DNA of 64,000 bases from an uncultured Pelagibacteraceae bacterium. Lineage in GTDB: Bacteria > Pseudomonadota > Alphaproteobacteria > Pelagibacterales > Pelagibacteraceae. Position numbers and translations under genes: made by a program. Positions 43,930 through 51,249 of this stretch are shown here, piece after piece. The notes beneath the pieces were generated by a model that was not told the DNA's origin, did no database searches, and was given only the letters and a program-made list of their open reading frames with translations. Positions within the stretch are counted from its first letter, which is position 1, and the number at the start of each line of letters is the position of its first letter. Where the stretch lies: assembly GCA_902570125.1 (NCBI GenBank), contig CACFXK010000004.1:1-64000 (forward strand). The letters run 5' to 3'.

Positions 43930-45081
43930 ATGAAGAAATCTAAAAGAAGTAATGTAGACCCATTTATTGTAATGGATGTAATGGAGTCTGCTAGAAAAGC
44001 AGAAGCTAATGGCAAGCATGTAATTCATATGGAAGTAGGTCAACCAGGAACACCGGCACCAAAGCGTGCCAAACAATTTATTTCACATGAAATTTCTAAT
44101 AATGATCTTGGCTATACAGTTACTTTAGGTTTGCCAGAATTACGAAATAGAATTTCTAAATTGTATGGAGATTGGTACAATATTGATTTAAACCCAGACA
44201 GAATAATTATAACAACTGGATCTTCAGGAGCATTTATACTTTCTTTTGCAGCATTATTTGATGTTGGAGATAGAGTAGGCATTGCCGCTCCAGGCTATCC
44301 TAGCTATAGACAAATTTTAAAGTCTCAAGATTTAATTCCAATTGATATTTTTACAGAGTTCCAAAATAAATTTCAGCCTATACCGAAAGATATTAAAGAA
44401 AATAATTTAAATGGTTTATTAGTTGCTTCTCCTGCAAATCCAACTGGTTCAATGCTTGATAAAAAAAAACTAGAAGAACTTATTAATACTGCGCATGAAA
44501 ATAAAGTGAGTTTTATTAGCGATGAGATTTATCATGGAATTCAATATGAAAATAATCCTACATCTGCATTAGAAATTTCAAATGAGTGTTATGTTATAAA
44601 TTCATTTTCTAAATATTTTTCTATGACAGGTTGGAGAGTAGGCTGGATGATTGTTCCTGAAGACCATGTGAGACAAGTAGAAAGATTATCTCAAAATCTT
44701 TTTATTTGTCCTCCTCATGTAAGTCAATTAACTGCTCTATCAGCAATGGATGCAAAAGAGGAATTAAATACAAATGTAGAGGTTTATAAAAAAAATAGAT
44801 CAATTTTGTTAGAAGAGTTACCTAAGGCTGGTTTAAATAAATTTTCTCCTCCAGATGGTGCTTTTTATATCTACATTGATATTTCAGAGTATTCGAAAGA
44901 TAGCCTTAACTTTTGTAAAGAAGTGCTTGATAAAGCAGGAGTAGCAATAACTCCTGGACTTGATTTCGATCAAAAAAGAGGAAATTCTACAATAAGGTTT
45001 TCATACGCTAGAAGCACTGAGGATATAATTGAAGGAGCAAATAGAATAAAAAAATTTATGAAAGAAGAGTATTTAAAATAA
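43930..45081 (+). CDS. Class I PLP-dependent aminotransferase
   Basis: The 383-aa protein belongs to the AspC-like class I/II aminotransferases. It has HMEVGQPGTPAPK, TTGSSGAFILSF, the ASPANPTGSMLD region, SDEIYHGIQYE (PLP aspartate and tyrosine) and NSFSKYFSMTGWRVGWM with the Schiff-base lysine. RFSYARSTEDI has the carboxylate-binding arginine. Substrate specificity is not predictable; aspartate or branched-chain amino acids are usual for close relatives. The next gene starts 2 bp later. Confidence 0.92.
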   Translation: MKKSKRSNVDPFIVMDVMESARKAEANGKHVIHMEVGQPGTPAPKRAKQFISHEISNNDLGYTVTLGLPELRNRISKLYGDWYNIDLNPDRIIITTGSSGAFILSFAALFDVGDRVGIAAPGYPSYRQILKSQDLIPIDIFTEFQNKFQPIPKDIKENNLNGLLVASPANPTGSMLDKKKLEELINTAHENKVSFISDEIYHGIQYENNPTSALEISNECYVINSFSKYFSMTGWRVGWMIVPEDHVRQVERLSQNLFICPPHVSQLTALSAMDAKEELNTNVEVYKKNRSILLEELPKAGLNKFSPPDGAFYIYIDISEYSKDSLNFCKEVLDKAGVAITPGLDFDQKRGNSTIRFSYARSTEDIIEGANRIKKFMKEEYLK

Positions 45082-45083
45082 TA

Positions 45084-45740
45084 ATGAAAACCGCTATTTT
45101 ATTTGGCTCATCTGGGTTAATTGGATCTAATTTACTAGATAATTTAATCAATAATAATACTTACAACAAAATAAAAATATTTGTCAGAAAATTACCTTCT
45201 ATTGATAATCCAAAAGTTGAAGTGATCAATACAGATTTTTTAGATTTAGACACTTTAAAAGAAAAATTAACAGGTGATGATTGTTTTTTTTGCATTGGTA
45301 CAACTCACAAAGACACACCCGATAAAAACGAATATAGAAGAATAGAATATGACTTGCCTGTACAATTAGCAAAAATTGCAAAATTTAATTCAATTAGTAA
45401 TTTTATTTATGTCTCCTCAATTGGAGCAAACCCGAAAGCCTCAAGTACATATTTAAAAAATAAAGGTCAAGTAGAGGAGGAGCTAAAAAAGATTGGGTTT
45501 TCTAACCTAAGCATTATTCAACCCTCATTTTTAGTTGGTAACAGAAAAGACTTTAGAATTGTTGAGGTTTTAGGAATTCCAGTGATGAAATTTCTATCCT
45601 TATTCTTTTTTGGTGGATTTAAAAAATATACTCCAATAAAAGTTGAGATAGTTGTGAATGCAATGATCAAACTTGCCTCAGGAAATAATAGTGAGCAAAC
45701 TTATTTATCTGATAGGTTGCAAGAGTTAGGATCTAACTAA
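45084..45740 (+). CDS. NAD(P)-binding Rossmann protein (NmrA/HTATIP2-like)
   Basis: The 218-aa protein has ILFGSSGLIGSNLLDNL (NAD(P) loop), CFFCIGTTHKD and YVSSIGANPKASSTYLKNKGQVEE with the SDR-type Tyr and Lys. It ends near the QPSFLVGNRKDFR segment seen in HTATIP2/TIP30-like oxidoreductases. It is one gene after an aminotransferase and directly before a SOUL protein. A reductase or redox sensor role is likely, with unknown substrate. Confidence 0.85.
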   Translation: MKTAILFGSSGLIGSNLLDNLINNNTYNKIKIFVRKLPSIDNPKVEVINTDFLDLDTLKEKLTGDDCFFCIGTTHKDTPDKNEYRRIEYDLPVQLAKIAKFNSISNFIYVSSIGANPKASSTYLKNKGQVEEELKKIGFSNLSIIQPSFLVGNRKDFRIVEVLGIPVMKFLSLFFFGGFKKYTPIKVEIVVNAMIKLASGNNSEQTYLSDRLQELGSN

Positions 45741-46313
45741 ATGAGAAAATCAATAATATCGATATCTTTTTTGATTTATATATTCTGTATTTTACCTTAC
45801 TCTACTTCAATGGCTTATGAGGAATCTCAATATGATGTAGTATATAAATCTGAGATATACGAAGTGAGACATTATAAAGACCGTCTAGTTGTCGAAGTTG
45901 TAAGTAGAAACGATGACAGTAGTTTTAGAAAACTTTTTAAATATATCTCGGGTCAGAATAATAAATCCCAAGAAATCAAAATGACTGTACCTGTAACACA
46001 GGGTGAGAAGGATAATGGATACTATATGCAATTTTATCTTCCATCAAAATTTACAAAAGAGAATGCGCCTATACCCACAAATTCAGATGTTAAAATCTCA
46101 ACAATAGAAGAAGGTTTTTTTGCTGTAATAGAATATTCTGGAAGAGCCTCAGATAATAATTTCTTCAAACATAAGGAAATTCTTAATAAAAAACTCTTAG
46201 AGGATAAAGTAATCATTAAAGGACCTCCAATAAGAGCAACTTATAATGGGCCTTTTACGCTTCCTATGATGAGACGCAACGAAGCTATGTTTAAAGTTGA
46301 GTGGAGTAAATAG
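45741..46313 (+). CDS. Secreted SOUL heme-binding-like protein
   Basis: The 190-aa protein has a signal peptide (MRKSIISISFLIYIFCILPY, ending near SMAYEE) and the SOUL domain from about 30. It has YDVVYKSEIYEVRHYKDRLV, RKLFKYISGQNNKSQEIKMTVPV and FYLPSKFTKENAP. SOUL/HBP proteins bind heme or phospholipid in eukaryotes; the bacterial role is unknown. It is the last gene of the run starting at 43930. Confidence 0.88.
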   Translation: MRKSIISISFLIYIFCILPYSTSMAYEESQYDVVYKSEIYEVRHYKDRLVVEVVSRNDDSSFRKLFKYISGQNNKSQEIKMTVPVTQGEKDNGYYMQFYLPSKFTKENAPIPTNSDVKISTIEEGFFAVIEYSGRASDNNFFKHKEILNKKLLEDKVIIKGPPIRATYNGPFTLPMMRRNEAMFKVEWSK

Positions 46314-46383
46314 ATTACATTTTGCCATATATATTAATTTCTATCGCCTGATAGTTTACCTTCATTAATCAGAAAGGTATTTT

Positions 46384-46785
46384 ATGAAAAAATTATTTCT
46401 AATTTTATTTGTATCGTTTGGTTTAAACAGCTCTGTTTTTGCTGATGGTCATGTAAAAAGAATTTTATCAACTAGTCAGACTGGTATGGGTAACGATATT
46501 GTTTATCCATCCGGAAAAGCAAAGATCACAGCTTTTGAATTTACTGTGCCCGTAGGAGGCCCTGTAGTTCCACATACTCACTCGTTCCCTGTTTTAATAA
46601 TGATACAACAAGGAGAAATTGAACTTACCCAAGGTGGCAAAAGCTATGTTTATAAAGCTGGAGATGCATTTATTGAAGATGTAGGTGTGGCTCATGAATC
46701 TAAAAATATTGGAGATGTTCCTGTAAAAGCAATTGTTGTTGCTATGGGAGTTGAAGGTCAAAAAATTATGACCCCAGTAAAATAG
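46384..46785 (+). CDS. Secreted small cupin protein
   Basis: The 133-aa protein has a signal peptide (MKKLFLILFVSFGLNSSVFA) and a cupin barrel. The metal-site histidines are in GPVVPHTHSFPVLIM (H-x-H) and FIEDVGVAHES, with the glutamate in QQGEIEL. The mature protein is about 113 residues. Small cupins can be enzymes or sensors. It is transcribed toward the hairpin at 46795. Confidence 0.88.
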   Translation: MKKLFLILFVSFGLNSSVFADGHVKRILSTSQTGMGNDIVYPSGKAKITAFEFTVPVGGPVVPHTHSFPVLIMIQQGEIELTQGGKSYVYKAGDAFIEDVGVAHESKNIGDVPVKAIVVAMGVEGQKIMTPVK

Positions 46786-46794
46786 AAAGAAAAA

Positions 46795-46827
46795 ATATGG
46801 GGCAGTTATTTTTTTAATGCCCCATAT
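46795..46827 (-). terminator. Intrinsic terminator, oriented for the minus-strand small gene
   Basis: A perfect 10-bp stem, ATATGGGGCA and TGCCCCATAT, encloses a 13-nt AT-rich loop. Read on the minus strand, it is followed at once by TTTTTTC, a good U-tract. On the plus strand, the cupin side, no U-run follows. So it best serves the small gene at 46841-47032, but may also end the cupin message. Confidence 0.8.
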
Positions 46828-46840
46828 CTCATTCTTTAAG

Positions 46841-47032
46841 CTATATTTTTTTACTCTCTTTTCTTAAGTGTCCTAATGTTTCCCCAGAATTTTTTCCTGA
46901 TTTGATAACGTATCCACTTGTACCGTTGGCATTAGTTTCTACAGTTTTCAAATTTCGAAACATTAATTGATTTAGCCTAGCGTTCTTTGAGCCTCGGCTA
47001 AACGAACTTAAAACTCTGTGCATTCTTTTCAT
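46841..47032 (-). CDS. Small basic protein of unknown function, 63 aa
   Basis: The 63-aa product begins MKRMHRVLSSFSRGSKNARL and is rich in Arg, Lys, Ser and Asn, with no membrane segment and no recognised family. A strong Shine-Dalgarno AAGGAGAG lies 6-7 nt before the ATG, stronger than for most genes here. A T-tracted terminator is 14 bp after the stop, and a 23-codon leader frame overlaps its start by ATGA. These signals together argue for a real, independently transcribed gene. RNA or DNA binding is possible from the charge only. Confidence 0.65.
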   Translation of the reverse strand: MKRMHRVLSSFSRGSKNARLNQLMFRNLKTVETNANGTSGYVIKSGKNSGETLGHLRKESKKI

Positions 47033-47100
47033 ACACTCTCCTTGTTTGTTTTTCCAAAACTCGCTTTTAACCGATGCGATATCGGCCTCTTTTTCACCAT
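47029..47100 (-). CDS. Candidate 23-codon leader peptide overlapping the small gene
   Basis: On the minus strand ATG 47100 opens MVKKRPISHRLKASFGKTNK and three more residues, ending in TGA that overlaps the ATG of the 63-aa gene as ATGA. Its coding sequence contains an inverted repeat CCGAT/ATCGG (47071-47085) and, at its end, the Shine-Dalgarno of the next gene. It has no clear Shine-Dalgarno of its own. It may be a leader that controls translation or just an upstream frame. Confidence 0.35.
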   Translation of the reverse strand: MVKKRPISHRLKASFGKTNKESV

Positions 47101-47118
47101 GAGATATGGTATTAATAA

Positions 47119-47145
47119 ATTATCTTTTACAAATAATATTTTCAA
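47119..47145 (-). promoter_or_regulatory. Candidate sigma-70 promoter for the small gene
   Basis: On the minus strand TTGAAA (47145-47140) and GATAAT (47124-47119) match the -35 and -10 boxes at 5 of 6 each, with a 15-bp spacer, a little short. It is 18 bp before the leader frame. In such AT-rich DNA chance matches are common, so confidence is low. Confidence 0.3.
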
Positions 47146-47195
47146 TTAGATAACTTATTATTATGACCAAACTGGGTTTTAAAATTGTTTATTAC

Positions 47196-48347
47196 TTAGA
47201 GAATAACTAAGTCTGTCTTTTGATTGCCTATTCTTTCATTTCCTTTTTCAGTAACAATGTAAGTCTCACCTAGATTCATAGCTAACTCATTTTTACTATC
47301 CATTAGAATCATGTGCATAAAGAAAACATTTCCTGGTTGGATTACATAAGGATTGCCTGTGTAAAGCATTGGCCAATCCATCCAATTAGGGGAAAATGTT
47401 GCACCTAATGAATATCCACATGCATTCATCCGACAATCTTTATAACCTAAATTATCAAATATTTTTGCATGCATATCAAAAACCTCTCCAATTTTATTAC
47501 CAGGTTTTAATGTATTTTCACAATTTTTTAGTGCTTCTTCACAAGCCTCATGCATTTCATAATGTTTGGGATTTGCTTTTCCAATCGGTATAGTTCTGAA
47601 CATTGCAGAATGATAATGTCTATACGTACCTGCCCATTCAATAGTTAGTTGATCTACATCATTAAGTATTTGTTTTTCTGATTGATATCTACATAGTAGT
47701 GCGTTTTTACCAGAACCTATTATAAATTCATTTGCAGGATAGTCCCCACCTCCTTCAAAAATTACTCTATTCATTTCAGCAAGAATTTTACTTTCACTCA
47801 CTCCCTTTTTAGCAAATTTCCAAACTTCATCTAAAGCTTTGTCGGCTAGGGTTGCTGCTTTCTTAACATAAACTATTTCTTCAGGAGATTTAATTACTCT
47901 GAGTTTTGTTATTAATTCAGATTTATCATCTAAAGAGCAAAAATTTTTTAATGATTTATTTAAATTAATTGCATTACGTCCAGTAAGTCCATAAGCTTCA
48001 TACTCAATACCGATCTTTTTATCTTTTAAGTTGAGTTCGTTTAAGATTTGCTTTAGATCCTCTGTGGGATTAGAATCATCTTTATCAACCCAAATTTTTA
48101 TATTTTCTATATTTGAAGTATTTTGTGCTTGTCTTAAATCAGGAGCTCGAGTTAATAATATTAAATTGCCTTTTTGGTCTAATATTAAGGACTGAAAAAA
48201 AACATAACCAAATGTATCGTAACCAGTCAGCCAATACATAGACTCTTGTCTAAACATGACCAAGGCATCTATTTTTTCCTCTTTTAATTTAGTAATAACT
48301 TTATTTTTTCTATTTTTGAATTCTTCTGAGGAAAAATGAAGACCCAT
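47196..48347 (-). CDS. M24-family protein lacking metal ligands (creatinase/DoeA-type)
   Basis: The 383-aa protein has the creatinase N-domain (about 8-150) and M24 C-domain (155-383). The canonical five metal ligands are mostly gone: the first Asp is E237 in TIEWAG, the second is H246 in YHSAMFRT, the His of GHxxG is Y312 in GYSLGATF, and the first Glu position reads MHMIL. Only E361 in GETYIVTE remains. Metal-free members include creatinase and ectoine hydrolase DoeA/EutD, and GYSLG is like the GYSIG in the latter. It probably hydrolyses a C-N bond in an osmolyte or related compound. A FAH-fold gene follows with a 1-bp overlap. Confidence 0.8.
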   Translation of the reverse strand: MGLHFSSEEFKNRKNKVITKLKEEKIDALVMFRQESMYWLTGYDTFGYVFFQSLILDQKGNLILLTRAPDLRQAQNTSNIENIKIWVDKDDSNPTEDLKQILNELNLKDKKIGIEYEAYGLTGRNAINLNKSLKNFCSLDDKSELITKLRVIKSPEEIVYVKKAATLADKALDEVWKFAKKGVSESKILAEMNRVIFEGGGDYPANEFIIGSGKNALLCRYQSEKQILNDVDQLTIEWAGTYRHYHSAMFRTIPIGKANPKHYEMHEACEEALKNCENTLKPGNKIGEVFDMHAKIFDNLGYKDCRMNACGYSLGATFSPNWMDWPMLYTGNPYVIQPGNVFFMHMILMDSKNELAMNLGETYIVTEKGNERIGNQKTDLVIL

Positions 48348-49117
48348 TAATTGATAGTGGTTCTAACTGATCCGATTTTATCAACTTTGCCTATATATTC
48401 GCCCTTATTTTTTATTGGAACAACTCCTACCGTTGAGCCTGTGAACACGTAGAAATCTTTCTCTAATTTTACTTTTTCTTTCCTAATTTTATTTAAGACA
48501 AATTTTAGAGAATTAAGAGGGTTTATATAAACAGTATTTGTATTACCTTTGATATTTAAACCCTTATTATTTTTTAAATTTGTTTTTAAATTATTTAAAT
48601 TTAATTTTTTAAACTTCTTTTTTGGTCCCGTAATAAATTTAATATTTACTCCAAAATCACTACATAAATCACCTAAAAACTTAATACCTTTTTTTTTCTG
48701 TCTAAAACCTACTACCTCAATACAAGGACCCATATGGGTTATAAATTTTGTGACATTTTTTGGATTTAGCCTACCTTTGAAACCAAAAAAGGATTTTTTA
48801 ATTATGTAATAAACTTCTACTTCAATACCTAGAGCATATTTATTTACCTTAACTTTACCTCCTGATTTAATAAGGTTTTTTTGAAATACTGTTGAATGGA
48901 AAGGTTCTTTTTCTTTTAACTTTTTTAAGAGAGCAAAAATAGTTCCACCTGCTTTAAATCCTATTTTGCTATCATTAATTTTACTTTCACATAACATTCT
49001 TAATTTATGTGCAAGTTTAATATTTTTGCAAAACTTCTCTGGTATTGGATTGATTAATTTATTTTTGTTGTAGGCATTAACTAGTCTTTTTGAAACTGAT
49101 TGGATATCATTTTTCAT
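48347..49117 (-). CDS. 2-keto-4-pentenoate hydratase/FAH-fold protein
   Basis: The 256-aa protein resembles the hydratase/decarboxylase group (MhpD-like). It has IGFKAGGT, the metal-site stretch ALGIEVEVYYIIKK with paired Glu, GPCIEVVGFR and a C-terminal FTGSTVGVVPIKN plus GKVDKIGSVRTTI. Such enzymes hydrate 2-oxo-pentenoates or decarboxylate related oxo acids with Mg. It is basic and diverged, with lysine-rich insertion near 165-200. The M24 gene overlaps its stop by 1 bp, so they may act on one substrate. Confidence 0.78.
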   Translation of the reverse strand: MKNDIQSVSKRLVNAYNKNKLINPIPEKFCKNIKLAHKLRMLCESKINDSKIGFKAGGTIFALLKKLKEKEPFHSTVFQKNLIKSGGKVKVNKYALGIEVEVYYIIKKSFFGFKGRLNPKNVTKFITHMGPCIEVVGFRQKKKGIKFLGDLCSDFGVNIKFITGPKKKFKKLNLNNLKTNLKNNKGLNIKGNTNTVYINPLNSLKFVLNKIRKEKVKLEKDFYVFTGSTVGVVPIKNKGEYIGKVDKIGSVRTTIN

Positions 49118-49126
49118 AGTAATAGA

Positions 49127-49915
49127 TTATTGAATAACTGTCATTGGATCAAGTCTAGTTTGAAACCAATTAACTCTAAAGTCTAGATGAGGACCTGTTG
49201 ATCTGCCAGTAGAACCTACTGTACCTATTATATCACCTTGTTTTATTAAGTCTCCAACGTCAACCATTACATTTTCTAAGTGTGAATAGATTGTTGATAT
49301 GCCATGACCGTGATCCATTATGATTGTTCCACCAGTATAATAAAGATCATTTTCAGCCATTGTAACAACTCCAGTTCCAGATGACTTTATTGGCGTTCCT
49401 TTTTTTGCAGCAATATCTATTCCATAGTGAGGCCATCTTGGTTTACCATTTAGAATTCTTTGACTTCCATAAACTCCACTAATTATTCCTTTAACAGGCA
49501 TAATGAATTTATTGCTAAAATAATTTAAATCTGAATTTATGGCTCTTGCTTCACCTATTTTTCCATTCTCTTTTTTTATTCTTTTGTATACAGACTCTGG
49601 AGGTGTTACTTTATTTTCAGGTAATCCATCTATTCTTTGAATATTGTATTTTCTTTTAAATACACGTTTAGTGATTTTTTTAGTTTTACCATTCGAAATT
49701 TTTGTAATTAATATATCGTATTTTCTATCTCTATCTATACCAAATACAAAGAAACCATTTTTGGATACTTTTATTTTTTTTTTATCAATTATAATTTTTG
49801 AACTTGGATCAGTTTTACCTAAAATATAATGTCCTTGAATAAACTTACCAGTAAATTCAATCGCCAGAATGTTTGTTGGAAATAAAATTGCTATGATAAG
49901 CAATATTTTTTTCAT
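49127..49915 (-). CDS. Secreted M23 (LytM-type) peptidase-like protein
   Basis: The 262-aa protein starts MKKILLIIAILFPTNILA (signal peptide) from ATG 49915; an upstream in-frame start would add 26 residues inside the SDR gene and is rejected. A linker precedes the M23 domain (about 140-255), with H163 and D167 in HYGIDIAA and H212 in YSHLENV. The usual HxH is GPHLDFRV, with H243 retained but D245 in the zinc-ligand position. A reduced or altered peptidoglycan activity is possible. The ATG overlaps the stop of the upstream SDR gene by 1 bp. Confidence 0.85.
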   Translation of the reverse strand: MKKILLIIAILFPTNILAIEFTGKFIQGHYILGKTDPSSKIIIDKKKIKVSKNGFFVFGIDRDRKYDILITKISNGKTKKITKRVFKRKYNIQRIDGLPENKVTPPESVYKRIKKENGKIGEARAINSDLNYFSNKFIMPVKGIISGVYGSQRILNGKPRWPHYGIDIAAKKGTPIKSSGTGVVTMAENDLYYTGGTIIMDHGHGISTIYSHLENVMVDVGDLIKQGDIIGTVGSTGRSTGPHLDFRVNWFQTRLDPMTVIQ

Positions 49916-50673
49916 TATTTTGCGGTCCACCCACCGTCTATTTTTATAGATGTTCCTGTTATCATTGCTGCAGCATCTGAAGCTAAAAAACAAACTGCAG
50001 TTGCAACGTCACTCTCTTTTGCGGCTTTACCCATAGGAATATTTCCTAGTGCTAATTTTTTAAAATTTTTGTTTTTAAAAAATTGTTTCACCATTGGTGT
50101 TTCAACAAAGGTTGGCGCTACGGTATTTACTCTTATATTTTTTGTGGCGAGCTCTACACCCATACCTTTAGTCAGTCCTTCAATACCAAATTTAGTCATA
50201 TTATAAACGTTTCTACCAGACATACCTACATGACCAAGTTGCGATGACATGTTAATAATGGATCCACCTCTTTTCTTATTTTTTATCATCTTTTTTACAA
50301 CTATTTGAGCAACATTAAATGCAGCTCTTAAATTTAAATCTATCAAATAATTTAAGCTTTCTTGTTTTACTTTATCAAACGGTTCTGGAATATTAGTCCC
50401 AGCATTGTTTACTAAAATATCTATTATTTTTATTTTTTTTAATTTTTTACTTAAATCTTTGTAATCCATTACATCACAGTTTATTTTTATCAATTTACTT
50501 TTCACTTTTTTTATATCTTTTTCTAGTTTATCTAAATCCGAGGAAGTTCTGCTTAGTCCTATTATTGTTGCACCAGCCTCAGCCATTGCAATAGAACAAG
50601 CTCTTCCTAAGCCTTTACCAGCCCCTGTTACAAGAGCATACTTATTTTTAAGATTAATTTTTTTTAAATACAT
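49915..50673 (-). CDS. Short-chain dehydrogenase/reductase
   Basis: The 252-aa classical SDR has the NAD(P) loop VTGAGKGLGRACS, NNAGTN, the catalytic serine in NMSSQLGHVG and YNMTKFG with Tyr and Lys. Its C-terminus ends TGTSIKIDGGWTAK. It is similar to gluconate 5-dehydrogenase-type enzymes, but substrate cannot be told. It is next to TerC on the minus strand with no gap. Confidence 0.92.
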   Translation of the reverse strand: MYLKKINLKNKYALVTGAGKGLGRACSIAMAEAGATIIGLSRTSSDLDKLEKDIKKVKSKLIKINCDVMDYKDLSKKLKKIKIIDILVNNAGTNIPEPFDKVKQESLNYLIDLNLRAAFNVAQIVVKKMIKNKKRGGSIINMSSQLGHVGMSGRNVYNMTKFGIEGLTKGMGVELATKNIRVNTVAPTFVETPMVKQFFKNKNFKKLALGNIPMGKAAKESDVATAVCFLASDAAAMITGTSIKIDGGWTAK

Positions 50674-51249
50674 TTAAATAAAAAGTTTTAAATCTGTGTA
50701 AATTAGTTCAACTGCCACAAACAATATAGCAAATAAACCAACCCATGCTATCCATTTATAATCTTTTATCCATTTGGAAATTAATGTTGCAGCTGTAGCC
50801 ATCAAAATAATAGATAAAACAAGACCAAATATTAATAGATAATAATGATCTTTGGCAGCACCAGCAACACCGAGCACATTGTCTAAACTCATCGTAAAGT
50901 CAGCTAGCAAAACGGTCCAAATTGCTTTCAACATTGATGAGTTATCAACTTTAATATTTTCCTCACTACCACCTGAATTTTTAATTACATCGACATAAAG
51001 TTTATAAACTATGTAAAGAAGCAACAGACCACCTATAAGTCTTAAACCTGTGATTTGTAAAAGATAAGCGGTTAAAAGTGTTAATAAAATTCTTAGTATT
51101 ACTGCTCCACCAATGCCCCAAAAAATAATTTTTTTTCTTTGTTCTGGTGGAAACTTAGAGGCAACCATTCCAATGATAATGGCATTATCTCCAGCTAAAA
51201 TTAAATCTATAAATATTATTTGAAAAAAAATTGTTATTTCTTCGGTCAT
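50674..51249 (-). CDS. TerC-family integral membrane protein
   Basis: The 191-aa protein has about six membrane spans and the TerC motif IDLILAGDNAIIIGMVAS near the start, with a second acidic site LLADFTMSLDNVLGVAGAA. TerC/Alx proteins export manganese or metal ions and help in metallating secreted proteins. Its start overlaps the end of the GMC gene by 4 bp. Function here is inferred from the family only. Confidence 0.93.
   Translation of the reverse strand: MTEEITIFFQIIFIDLILAGDNAIIIGMVASKFPPEQRKKIIFWGIGGAVILRILLTLLTAYLLQITGLRLIGGLLLLYIVYKLYVDVIKNSGGSEENIKVDNSSMLKAIWTVLLADFTMSLDNVLGVAGAAKDHYYLLIFGLVLSIILMATAATLISKWIKDYKWIAWVGLFAILFVAVELIYTDLKLFI

Noticed and set aside
46341..46354. Hairpin CTATC gcct GATAG after the SOUL gene
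   Set aside because: The stem is only 5 bp and AT-rich, and no U-tract follows; too weak to call a terminator.
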